Under the pieces are notes generated by a model. The model was not told where the DNA came from and made no database searches. It saw only the letters and a list, made by a program, of their open reading frames with translations. From positions 310,001 through 374,000 of the forward strand of contig NZ_JAAGOA010000003.1 of the NCBI RefSeq assembly GCF_010550675.1: a stretch of 64,000 bases of DNA. The letters are read 5' to 3'. Of this stretch, positions 36,475 through 43,973 are shown one piece after another. The stretch comes from Phytoactinopolyspora halotolerans. Lineage in GTDB: Bacteria > Actinomycetota > Actinomycetes > Jiangellales > Jiangellaceae. Numbering within the stretch: position 1 is the stretch's first letter; the number at the start of each line of letters is the position of its first letter. A program made the position numbers and the translations under genes.

Positions 36475-37179
36475 CTAGCCGTCGGAAGGACGCCGTGGAC
36501 TCACCGGGCCGTCTGCCATGGTGGGCTTCAGCTCTTCCCGTTTGTCACTGCGCCACAGGCTGGTGATGCCGACGCCGAGGTCAGCGAGCAGGTGGCGCAG
36601 CAGTGGGAGGGAGAGGCCGACGACGTTGTGGTGGTCGCCTTCCAGCGTGGTGACGAAGGGGCCGCCCAGCCCGTCGATGGTGAACGCGCCCGCTACCCTG
36701 AGCGGCTCGCCGGTGGCGACGTAGGTGTCGATCTCGGCGTCGGAGAGTTCAGCGAACTGGACCTTGGTCGACGCGGTCGAGCCGAGAGCGCCGCCGGTGC
36801 CTCCACTCGCGGCCGGGCGCACGTCGACGAGCCAGTGGCCGGTGTGCAGGATCCCGGTCTTGCCGCGCATATTGCGCCACCGCTGGGTGGCCTCGGCGGC
36901 GTCGCGTGGCTTCCCGTAGATGGCGCCGCCGAGTTCCAACAGCGAGTCGCAGCCGAGCACCAGGTAGTCACCGGGCATGGCTCCGCTGACCGCCTCACAC
37001 TTGGCGCGGGCCAGCGTGAGGGCGGCGTCCGGGGGCGTCAGTGGACCGTGCGTGCGTTCGGCGTCCGCCAGCGCACGTTCCTCGTCGACCCCGGGGGCCT
37101 GTACGACGGGCTCGATGCCGGCCGAGCGCAGCGTCGCGAGGCGGGCACGTGAGGTGGAGGCGAGTAACAGGCGTGTCAC
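36475..37179 (-). CDS. maf: Maf-family nucleotide pyrophosphatase
   Basis: Hydrolyses non-canonical or modified nucleoside triphosphates to monophosphates; linked to septum control in some bacteria. The 234 residues start VTRLLLASTSRARLATLRSAGI (Maf signature of Ser/Thr/Arg), then DYLVLGCDSLLEL with catalytic Asp, YGKPRDAAEA and GAFTIDGLGG. The GTG at 37179 is chosen because it begins the conserved strand; the frame extends a further 25 codons without homology. Neighbouring accE/accA order matches other actinobacteria. Confidence 0.92.
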   Translation of the reverse strand: MTRLLLASTSRARLATLRSAGIEPVVQAPGVDEERALADAERTHGPLTPPDAALTLARAKCEAVSGAMPGDYLVLGCDSLLELGGAIYGKPRDAAEATQRWRNMRGKTGILHTGHWLVDVRPAASGGTGGALGSTASTKVQFAELSDAEIDTYVATGEPLRVAGAFTIDGLGGPFVTTLEGDHHNVVGLSLPLLRHLLADLGVGITSLWRSDKREELKPTMADGPVSPRRPSDG

Positions 37180-37228
37180 ACAACCACACACTACCGAAAA
37201 GATGATCACTTCGGGGCGGCAGGGGAGA

Positions 37229-37302
37229 GAGCTCTGCGGGCAGAATCGGGCCATTGTGGGAGGTATTTCTCGCCAGGTCGCGGGAATCGACCCGCAGAGC
37301 TC
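37229..37302. repeat. Intergenic inverted repeat with GAGCTCTGCGGG arms
   Basis: 12-bp perfect arms at 37229-37240 and 37291-37302, with weaker pairing continuing outward (AGGGGAGA against ATTCCCT) and a 50-base interior. Located between the 3' end of the DUF885 gene (37348) and the 5' end of maf. Only one copy in the window. Confidence 0.7.
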
Positions 37303-37347
37303 ATTCCCTATCGGTGTGAACCGGCTTGGGCCGGATCGGCAGGAGGT

Positions 37348-39039
37348 CTAGAGCCGGGCGAGCGCCTCCTGCAGCGGGTCGAGTCCGAGCGTGCCGAGGC
37401 TGAGCGCTTGGCGGTGGAACTCCTTGAGGTCGAAGTCGGCTCCCTTGCGACGTCGGGCGTCCTCGCGGGCGGCTATCCAGATCCGCTCGCCGATCTTGTA
37501 CGACGGCGCCTGACCGGGCCATCCCAGGTAACGGGTGATCTCGAACCGGTTCACCTCGTCGGGCTGGCGGGTGTGGGTGCGGAGGAACTCGTACGCCGCC
37601 TCCCCGCTCCACGGCCCAGCTGGCAGCCCGTCGCGCCGCACCACCTCATCGGGAACGTCGAGCTGGAGATGGACGCCGATGTCGATGACGACCCGGGCCG
37701 CCCGCAACGCCTGCGCGTCCAGCATGCCCAGCCGGTCTCCCGGGTCGTCGAGGTAGCCGAGGTCGGACATCAGCCGCTCGGCGTACAGCGCCCAGCCCTC
37801 GCCGTGTCCGGAGATCCAGCAGAACAGCCGCTGCCACCGGTTGAGTTGCTCCTTGAGGTACGCGACCTGGGCCACCTGCAGGTGGTGGCCGGGAACGCCC
37901 TCGTGGAAGACGGTGGTCGTCTCCTGCCAGGTGGAGAACGAGTCGATGCCCTCGGGCACGGACCACCACATCTGGCCGGGGCGGGAGAAGTCCTCGCTCG
38001 GTCCGGTGTAGTACATGACCCCGTCCTTGGTCGGGGCGATGCGGCACTCCAGCGTCTGGATGGGCTCGGGAATGTCGAAATGCGTGCCGTTCAGTTCCGC
38101 GATGGTCTTGTCCGAAAGGGCCTGCATCCAGGTCCGGAACGGCTCCGCACCGGTGATGTTGCGGGCCGGGTCGGCATCCAGCGCCGCGACGGCGTCGTCG
38201 ACCGAGCCGCCGGGGACGATCTGGTTCGCCACCTCGGCCATCTCCGCCTCGATCCGATTGAGCTCGGCCAGGCCCCAGGCGTAGGTCTCGTCCAGATCCA
38301 CCTCGGCGCCCAGGAAGAACCGGCTGGCGATCCGGTACGTGTCGCGCCCGGCATGATCGTGTTGGCGTGCCCGGCCCATCACCTCGTCCGCGAGGTAGCC
38401 GGCGAAGTCGGTGAACGCCCCGGACGCGTCTGCGGCAAGCCGGTCGAACTCGGACTTCCTGGCTTCGGGTGCCGGGCCGACGAGCTCGGTGAAGAGCCCA
38501 TCGGTCGCGACCTGCTTGGCCTGTTCGATCACCGCCTGGACCTGGCGACGCGCGGGCGGCAGTCCGGCGGCGATGTCCGCCTCGATGGTCTGCCGGTAGC
38601 GGTCCAGGTTCGGGCCCACGTCTCGCAGCCTGGACGCGATCGCGGCCCACTGCTCGTCGGTGTCCGTCGGCATCAAGTCGAACGCCTCGCGAATGGCGTG
38701 CATCGGGCTGGCGATGTTGCTCAGGGTGCGATCCAGCCCGGCGTCATACATCTCCAACGACAGGCCGAGCCGTTCGCGCAGCGCCTCGCCGGCGACACGT
38801 TCTCTTTCGTCGCGAGCCACGGCGTCGTCAAGCGCGGCGAGGGTGCGTTTGGCCAGCTCCGCTCGCTCGGCGTATCCGTCCGGGGAGAGGTCGGTCGACT
38901 CGGCGTCGTGCCCGGCGACGCCGGCGTATGTCGCCTCGAAGGGATCGAGGCGGACGAGTTCGTCGACGTATCGATCGGCGACGTCGTCGACGGTCACTCG
39001 GTTCGCGGTGGTGGAAGGCTGCGAGGGAGCATCGTTCAT
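37348..39039 (-). CDS. DUF885-family protein (putative metal-dependent carboxypeptidase)
   Basis: Helical 563-residue protein of the DUF885 family, related to the M32-like/thermolysin-type zinc peptidases. The HEGVPGHHLQ motif near 385-394 supplies HExxxH-like metal ligands, with a downstream GHGEGWALYAERL helix that provides further conserved Glu/His. TTTVFHEGVPGHH and the long helical N-terminal half (YVDELVRLDPFEATYAG) are family typical. No signal peptide, so cytosolic. Ribosome site is weak, so translation may be leaderless. Ends upstream of maf with a palindrome between. Peptidase activity is inferred from the motif. Confidence 0.85.
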   Translation of the reverse strand: MNDAPSQPSTTANRVTVDDVADRYVDELVRLDPFEATYAGVAGHDAESTDLSPDGYAERAELAKRTLAALDDAVARDERERVAGEALRERLGLSLEMYDAGLDRTLSNIASPMHAIREAFDLMPTDTDEQWAAIASRLRDVGPNLDRYRQTIEADIAAGLPPARRQVQAVIEQAKQVATDGLFTELVGPAPEARKSEFDRLAADASGAFTDFAGYLADEVMGRARQHDHAGRDTYRIASRFFLGAEVDLDETYAWGLAELNRIEAEMAEVANQIVPGGSVDDAVAALDADPARNITGAEPFRTWMQALSDKTIAELNGTHFDIPEPIQTLECRIAPTKDGVMYYTGPSEDFSRPGQMWWSVPEGIDSFSTWQETTTVFHEGVPGHHLQVAQVAYLKEQLNRWQRLFCWISGHGEGWALYAERLMSDLGYLDDPGDRLGMLDAQALRAARVVIDIGVHLQLDVPDEVVRRDGLPAGPWSGEAAYEFLRTHTRQPDEVNRFEITRYLGWPGQAPSYKIGERIWIAAREDARRRKGADFDLKEFHRQALSLGTLGLDPLQEALARL

Positions 39040-39132
39040 GCAGGCACACTACGTGTCCCCGACCTGCCCGTCATCCGCATTTCCGCGCCGACGGGAGCGG
39101 TCTGCAGCGGCGTAAACGACGTCTAGTGAAGG

Positions 39133-39170
39133 TGTGGACAGCTGAATGCGTTCATGCACGGTTATCCACA
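39133..39170. promoter_or_regulatory. Candidate pair of DnaA boxes
   Basis: TTATCCACA (39162-39170) is a perfect match to the DnaA-box consensus, and TGTGGACAG (39133-39141) is a one-mismatch box on the other strand. They lie in the 208-bp region between the divergent DUF885 and coiled-coil genes. No dnaA, dnaN or AT-rich unwinding element is near, so this is not an origin; a titration or DnaA-regulated promoter site is possible. Confidence 0.3.
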
Positions 39171-39247
39171 GTCATGCGTAGCTGGTTGCACGTCATCCGT
39201 GCGGTGGGAGATCGTCGTACCATGAGAAACGAAAGGAGCGGCGCCTC

Positions 39248-39697
39248 ATGAACGACGCGCAGATCTGGACGGTCATCGGCGGTTTCCTGGCCGTGGCCGT
39301 CGCCATGTCCGGGATGGTCGTGCGCACGGTCGGCAGCGAGATCCGGGCGGTACGTGGCGACATCAGGGGGCTGCGCGGTGAGATGAACGCCCAACTGGGC
39401 GGTCTGCGTGGAGAGATGCATGCGGAGATCGGCGGCCTGCGTAGCGAAATGCATGCGGAGATCGGCGGCTTACGCAGTGAGGTGCATGCGGAGATCGGCG
39501 GTCTACGCAGTGAGGTGCATGCGGAGATCGGCGGTCTACGCAGTGAGATGCGCGCCGGGATCGGTGGTCTGCGCGGTGAGATGAATGCCCGCTTCGAAGC
39601 TGTCGACGTTCGGTTCAATTCCGTGGACCGCAGGCTGGACGGGCTCGATAGCGATGTCCAGGCGCTCACCCGGCGAGTACGGGATGACGGCCCATGA
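39248..39697 (+). CDS. Small membrane-anchored coiled-coil protein with 11-residue tandem repeats
   Basis: Unknown function, 149 residues. One N-terminal TM helix (about 6-27), then seven consecutive 11-residue units from residue 44 to 120 of the pattern (G/S)E(M/V)HAEIGGLR, followed by a heptad-like segment (VRFNSVDRRLDGLDSDVQALTRRV). Eleven-residue periodicity is diagnostic of a nearly straight right-handed coiled coil. At DNA level the units are 33-bp repeats (39377-39607), several nearly identical, so the copy number is likely to vary between strains. ATG with AAAGGAG upstream. Stands alone between divergent DUF885 and AccE genes. Confidence 0.8.
   Translation: MNDAQIWTVIGGFLAVAVAMSGMVVRTVGSEIRAVRGDIRGLRGEMNAQLGGLRGEMHAEIGGLRSEMHAEIGGLRSEVHAEIGGLRSEVHAEIGGLRSEMRAGIGGLRGEMNARFEAVDVRFNSVDRRLDGLDSDVQALTRRVRDDGP
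39377..39607. repeat. 33-bp in-frame tandem repeats inside the coiled-coil gene
   Basis: Seven 33-bp units encoding (G/S)EMHAEIGGLR. The central units (39443-39541) are almost identical, with GCATGCGGAGATCGGCGG recurring every 33 bases; outer units have diverged. This suggests recent expansion by slippage or unequal crossing-over. Confidence 0.9.
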
Positions 39698-39839
39698 CGC
39701 CTCTGGAGCCTGCATACGGTCCTTGAGACAGCGCGCTCATGGGCATTGAAGCGAAGCTCCCAGCGACGGTCTGCGCACCCGCTTCGGGTCGCGTATGCAC
39801 TGCCGGCTGTGGTCCTCGGTTCGCGGGACGTTCGCGGGC

Positions 39840-40079
39840 TCACCGTGGGAGGGCACTGGCACGCCAAGCGCCCGGGCCCGGACGCGGTGGCGTGCGGACG
39901 GTGCGCCAGTAGGCGGCCCAGGTCGACGGCCGCGCCCGCGAAGCGTCGGCGGGTGAGACAGCCGCGGCTTTGGCGGCCAGGACGGCGGTCAGCGCGGCGA
40001 CCTCCTCGTCCGTCGGCTCACCCTTGACCACGCGCACCAACGGTTCCGCCGGGCTGGACACGTCCGCTTCCTTGCTCAT
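39840..40079 (-). CDS. accE: Acyl-CoA carboxylase epsilon subunit
   Basis: Small (79 residues) accessory subunit that bridges and stimulates the alpha/beta acyl-CoA carboxylase in actinobacteria. Recognised by PLVRVVKGEPTDEEVAALTAVL (the conserved helix start) and by the C-terminal PGPGAWRASALPR, both typical of AccE/PccE. Usually directly behind the beta-subunit gene; here an unrelated divergent gene (40202-40765) lies between it and pccB, so it needs its own promoter. The 142 bp downstream to the coiled-coil gene hold nothing recognisable. Confidence 0.88.
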   Translation of the reverse strand: MSKEADVSSPAEPLVRVVKGEPTDEEVAALTAVLAAKAAAVSPADASRARPSTWAAYWRTVRTPPRPGPGAWRASALPR

Positions 40080-40201
40080 ACCGAAGAAGTCTAGGACGCC
40101 GACCAGGTCGAGGAGACGCGCCGGGCAGCGTAGTGATGAGTTTCGCCGGCGACCGTGGTCAGACTCTGCGCCAGGTACTTCATGACTCGCGAGGAGAAGA
40201 C

Positions 40202-40765
40202 ATGGGCAAGGTTGTGTACTCGATGAACGTCTCAGCCGATGGTTACATTGAGGATCCGGACGGGACCATCGGGTTCACCGCGCCGGACGACGAGATTCAC
40301 CAGATGTGGAACGAGCAGACGCGGCAGACATCCGCGTTCCTGTTCGGCCGTCGCCTCTACGAGATGATGGAGGAGCCATGGAGGACCGTGGCGAGCCGCG
40401 ACGACGCGTCCGAGGTCGAGAAGGAGTTCGCCCGGATTTACCTGGACACTCCGCGGATCGTGTTCTCCGACACGATCGAGGCCGTCCCCGACGGGGTACG
40501 CCTGGTGCGCAGCGGGGATGCCGTCGCCGAAGCGGCACGGTTGAAAGAGCAGGTCGATGGCGAACTCGATCTGGGCGGCCCCGGACTCGCCGCGTCGTTG
40601 ATCGACCTGATCGACGAGTTCCGGCTCTGCGTCGTGCCGATCACGGTGGGCGGCGGCAAGCCGTTCTTCCCGGTCGGTAAGAAGCTCAACCTGCGGTTGG
40701 CCGAGCAGCGCGTATTCGCCTCTGGCGCCGTCTACCTGTGTTACGAGCACCTCGGCCGAGGTTGA
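40202..40765 (+). CDS. Dihydrofolate reductase-fold protein (RibD C-terminal domain family)
   Basis: Small reductase of the RibD_C/DHFR-like fold, 187 residues, starting KVVYSMNVSADGYIEDPDG and ending RVFASGAVYLCYEHLG. It has LFGRRLYEMME in the NADP-binding region and GGPGLAASLIDLIDEFRL typical of the family, with ITVGGGKPFFP near the end. ATG at 40202 with GAGGAGAAG upstream. Such proteins are common single-gene insertions in actinobacteria with unassigned substrates; true folate reduction is unlikely. It is inserted on the opposite strand between accE and pccB, breaking a conserved pair. Confidence 0.85.
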   Translation: MGKVVYSMNVSADGYIEDPDGTIGFTAPDDEIHQMWNEQTRQTSAFLFGRRLYEMMEEPWRTVASRDDASEVEKEFARIYLDTPRIVFSDTIEAVPDGVRLVRSGDAVAEAARLKEQVDGELDLGGPGLAASLIDLIDEFRLCVVPITVGGGKPFFPVGKKLNLRLAEQRVFASGAVYLCYEHLGRG

Positions 40766-40869
40766 TCGGCGAAAACCGGAACACGCGCATGTCGTCGACG
40801 GCTCGACATCTCCTCGGGCCGGTGACCCAGAGTCGCTTGTGCACCTGCGTCGGGCAATGCGGCGGCCGG

Positions 40870-42459
40870 TCAGAGGGGGATGTTGCCGTGCTTCTTCGGT
40901 GGCAATGTCTCCCGCTTGGTACGCAGCGCGCGTAGTGCCTGGGCGACGGCGGAGCGGGTGCGCGACGGTTCGATGACGGCGTCGACGTAGCCGTACTCGG
41001 CCGCGGTGTACGGGTTGGCGAGCGTGTCCTCGTACTCGGTGATGAGCTCGGCGCGGCGCGCGTCCGGGTCCTCGTGTTCGGCGAGCTCACGCCGGTAGAG
41101 GATGTTCACCGCGCCCTGCGCGCCCATCACGGCGATCTGCGCCGTCGGCCACGCCAGGTTCACATCGGCGCCGAGGTGCTTGGATCCCATCACGTCGTAG
41201 GCGCCGCCGTATGCCTTGCGGGTGATCACCGTGACCAGCGGCACGGTCGCCTCCGCGTAGGCGTAGATCAGCTTGGCGCCGCGCCGGATGATGCCGCTGA
41301 ACTCCTGGTTCGTCCCGGGCAGGAATCCGGGCACGTCGACGAAGGTCAACACCGGGATGTTGAACGCATCACAGGTGCGCACGAACCGCGCCGCCTTCTC
41401 CGAGGCGTCGATGTCCAGTGTGCCGGCCAGATGCATCGGCTGATTGGCCACGATGCCGACCGAGTGCCCGCCGATGCGCCCGAACCCGACCACGATGTTC
41501 GCCGCGAACAGCGGCTGCACCTCGAGGAATTCGTCATCGTCCAAGACAGTCTCGATCACCTGGTGCATGTCGTACGGCTGGTTCGGGCTGTCCGGGATCA
41601 GCGTGTCCAGCGTCCGGTCGTGGTCGGTGACCTCGTAGACCGGTTCGGAGACCTCGTACGTCGGCGGCTCGTCCAGGTTGTTCTGCGGCAGATAGGACAG
41701 CAGCTCCTTGACGTAATCGATGGCGTCCGCCTCGTCCGAGCCCATGTAGTGCGCGTTGCCGCTGCGGGTGTTGTGCGTGTGCGCCCCGCCCAGCTCCTCC
41801 ATGGTGACGTCCTCGCCGGTCACCGCCCGGATCACGTCCGGACCGGTGATGAACATCTGTGAGGTCTGATCCACCATCACGGTGAAGTCGGTCAGCGCCG
41901 GTGAATAGACGTGTCCGCCGGCGGCTGCGCCCATGATCAGCGAGATCTGCGGGATGACCCCGGAGGCGAGCGTGTTGCGCCGGAAGATCTCCCCGTACAG
42001 GCCGAGGGAGACCACGCCCTCCTGGATCCGTGCCCCGCCGCCCTCGTTGATCCCGATCAGCGGGCACCCGGTCTTCAGGGCGAAATCGATGATCTTGACG
42101 ATCTTCTCCCCGTACACCTGACCCAGGCTGCCGCCGAACACGGTCACGTCCTGGCTGAACACCGCCACCTGGCGGCCGTCGACGGTGCCGATGCCGGTGA
42201 CCACCCCGTCCCCGTACGGGCGGTTCTTCTCCATCCCGAACATGGTGGAGCGGTGCCGGGCCAGCTCGTCGAACTCCACGAACGACCCCTCGTCCAGCAG
42301 CATCGCGATCCGCTCGCGGGCCGTCTGCTTGCCCCGCGCATGCTGCTTCTCGACGGCGCGCGCCGAGCCCGCATGTACCGCTTCCTCCATGCGGTTGCGT
42401 AGGTCGGCGATCTTGCCCGCGGTGGTGTGGATGTCCGGGCCGTCGTGGCTGGCGGTCAT
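40870..42459 (-). CDS. pccB: Acyl-CoA carboxylase beta subunit (propionyl/acetyl-CoA carboxyltransferase)
   Basis: Carboxyltransferase subunit that carboxylates propionyl-CoA and acetyl-CoA, feeding methylmalonyl- and malonyl-CoA. 529 residues from the ATG at 42459 (GGAGGG 6 bases upstream; the 15-codon upstream extension from a GTG is not used). Motifs: [82 protein letters not shown] and the terminal KKHGNIPL, matching AccB/PccB of Streptomyces and AccD5 of Mycobacterium. Partners: AccA (31597), AccE (39840). Confidence 0.95.
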   Translation of the reverse strand: MTASHDGPDIHTTAGKIADLRNRMEEAVHAGSARAVEKQHARGKQTARERIAMLLDEGSFVEFDELARHRSTMFGMEKNRPYGDGVVTGIGTVDGRQVAVFSQDVTVFGGSLGQVYGEKIVKIIDFALKTGCPLIGINEGGGARIQEGVVSLGLYGEIFRRNTLASGVIPQISLIMGAAAGGHVYSPALTDFTVMVDQTSQMFITGPDVIRAVTGEDVTMEELGGAHTHNTRSGNAHYMGSDEADAIDYVKELLSYLPQNNLDEPPTYEVSEPVYEVTDHDRTLDTLIPDSPNQPYDMHQVIETVLDDDEFLEVQPLFAANIVVGFGRIGGHSVGIVANQPMHLAGTLDIDASEKAARFVRTCDAFNIPVLTFVDVPGFLPGTNQEFSGIIRRGAKLIYAYAEATVPLVTVITRKAYGGAYDVMGSKHLGADVNLAWPTAQIAVMGAQGAVNILYRRELAEHEDPDARRAELITEYEDTLANPYTAAEYGYVDAVIEPSRTRSAVAQALRALRTKRETLPPKKHGNIPL

Positions 42460-42582
42460 GGATCCCTCCGGTCGCTGGTCCCCCAGCAGGGTAGACCAGA
42501 ACACGACGGCGGCGTTGCGACGAACCTCACGCGCTGCGCGTATGACCCAGTGACCTCGAACACTCGTGCAGCGCGCGGCCTC

Positions 42583-43605
42583 TCAACCGGCGGACGGGTA
42601 CCCGAGTGCCAAACCGGGGAGATCATCGGTCATCGCCATCTGGAAGATGGTGATCGCGAACGCCTCCGGTGTCAGGCTCATCTCCACCCGCGCGATGTGC
42701 TCGTCGTCCACGACGGTCACCTCGGGCTCGGTGAAGTAGTCCGAGTACGGCCGCCGATTCGACGTGGTCTCGCCCGATGCCACCGCCTGTTCCATGTCGG
42801 CGCCGATGTCCTCTGCTTCCTCGGGGGAGCCGGTCACTGCGCACACGACGCCGACCGGGACGTCCGGGTCATCACCCTCCTGCCGAACGCCGACGGCGGC
42901 CGGTGTCGGGTCAGCCTGGATGAACTGGGCGGCCAGCACGTCGCCGAGGCAATCGGCGAGGCTGCCGACGGTCGGTTCGTCGGTCAAACTGGTCCCGTCC
43001 GAGTCGACGACGGAGAGGTCCGCGTCGATGCCGCCCACAACGACGTCGGCGTCGACGGCCCTGACCTGGGGCGCGGCCAGGGTGACCGGTTGCGTGACAT
43101 CGTTCTCGGCGGCGAGAACGTCGTCGCCGGACCAGCCGGCGGCAGTGGCCGCGGAGGCGACGTCGTCCGCGTCCTGGCCGCCGATCACCATCGAGACGAA
43201 GGACGGCGGTGCACCTACGGTGACGAGGGCGTCGGCCGAGTCCAGATCGATCCCGAGCACCTCCGGTAGCTGATCACGGTGCTGGTAGAGCGCGTCCGCG
43301 CCCCAGCCCGTGAGGCTGCCCCAGACGCCCTCGAAGGTGCCGCCGGAGGCTTCGGCGATGCGGGCGGCGTCCCCGAAGCTGATGAACGTCGCGGTCGACG
43401 ACGTCGCTTCGATCCGGTCGAGAGCCTGGTGCAGGGCCGTTCCTGTAGAGCGGCGCTCGCCGTCGCCGCCTGTAGAACCGGGCGCGCCATCGTCGTCATC
43501 ACCGCATGCTGTCACTGTGGCGGCCAGCAACAGCGGGACCGTCAGCACGATGCTCCGGCGCCGGTCGCGGCTGGAGGCCCTGGTTGTCCTGCGCTTCGAA
43601 CTCAC
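42583..43605 (-). CDS. Putative lipoprotein of unknown function
   Basis: About 340 residues from a GTG at 43605 (AGGG about 9 bases upstream). Signal: RRRSIVLTVPLLLAATVTAC (lipid Cys34), then GDDDDG linker. The mature domain is mixed alpha/beta with LHQALDRIEATSSTATFISFGD near its start and a Cys pair (SLADCLGDVL, VGVVCAVTG) that may form a disulfide. No family recognised. The open frame runs 84 codons further upstream through the palindromic element at 43681-43866; that part is not protein. Divergent from ppc. Confidence 0.72.
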   Translation of the reverse strand: MSSKRRTTRASSRDRRRSIVLTVPLLLAATVTACGDDDDGAPGSTGGDGERRSTGTALHQALDRIEATSSTATFISFGDAARIAEASGGTFEGVWGSLTGWGADALYQHRDQLPEVLGIDLDSADALVTVGAPPSFVSMVIGGQDADDVASAATAAGWSGDDVLAAENDVTQPVTLAAPQVRAVDADVVVGGIDADLSVVDSDGTSLTDEPTVGSLADCLGDVLAAQFIQADPTPAAVGVRQEGDDPDVPVGVVCAVTGSPEEAEDIGADMEQAVASGETTSNRRPYSDYFTEPEVTVVDDEHIARVEMSLTPEAFAITIFQMAMTDDLPGLALGYPSAG

Positions 43606-43973
43606 GGCGAGAACCCTAGCGTGCCGCCCGGACGGGGCAGCGCCGTCTCCAGCGCGCCCGATTCCGTCCACCATCTCACCGCCTTTGCAATGCACACATA
43701 TACGCAACACCCGCCGCGCTTCGTATATGGATCGTCGTGCGCGCACGTATAGCGGCCACCGGATGCTCACGTGTACATACGCCAAGCGCACGCACCCGTA
43801 TGCGGACCATCGGGTGCCCAACATGCGGAACGTCAACCGTTGCGTATATGTGTGCATTGCAAAGGCACGCGAACCCGCAGTGTCACTGTGGAGCGGGTGC
43901 TGCAGCCGGATCTGGACCGTCGGGGTGCCCGGCTGACTTTAGGGCCGGACGGTCGAAGCCGTACGCTAGGCGC
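43606..43973. other. 368-bp intergenic region between divergent lipoprotein and ppc genes
   Basis: Contains the long-armed palindrome at 43681-43866 and otherwise no gene. The 107 bases between the palindrome and ppc must hold the ppc promoter; I could not settle on one -35/-10 pair. Confidence 0.8.
43681..43866. repeat. Long-armed palindromic element, copy 2
   Basis: Perfect 28-bp inverted arms: left 43681-43708 beginning GCCTTTGCAATGCACACA, right 43839-43866 its exact complement, separated by 130 bases. The arms share a 24-base core with the element at 20472-20608; the interiors are unrelated in sequence and length. The interior is enriched in CGTATA/ACGTAT-like words (for example near 43732, 43745, 43783). 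Lies between divergent genes, 107 bp before ppc. No coding capacity. Confidence 0.9.

Noticed and set aside
43737-43973. N-terminal extension of PEP carboxylase
   Set aside because: The 79 extra codons pass through the palindromic arm and match no PEPC; the GTG at 43974 gives normal length.
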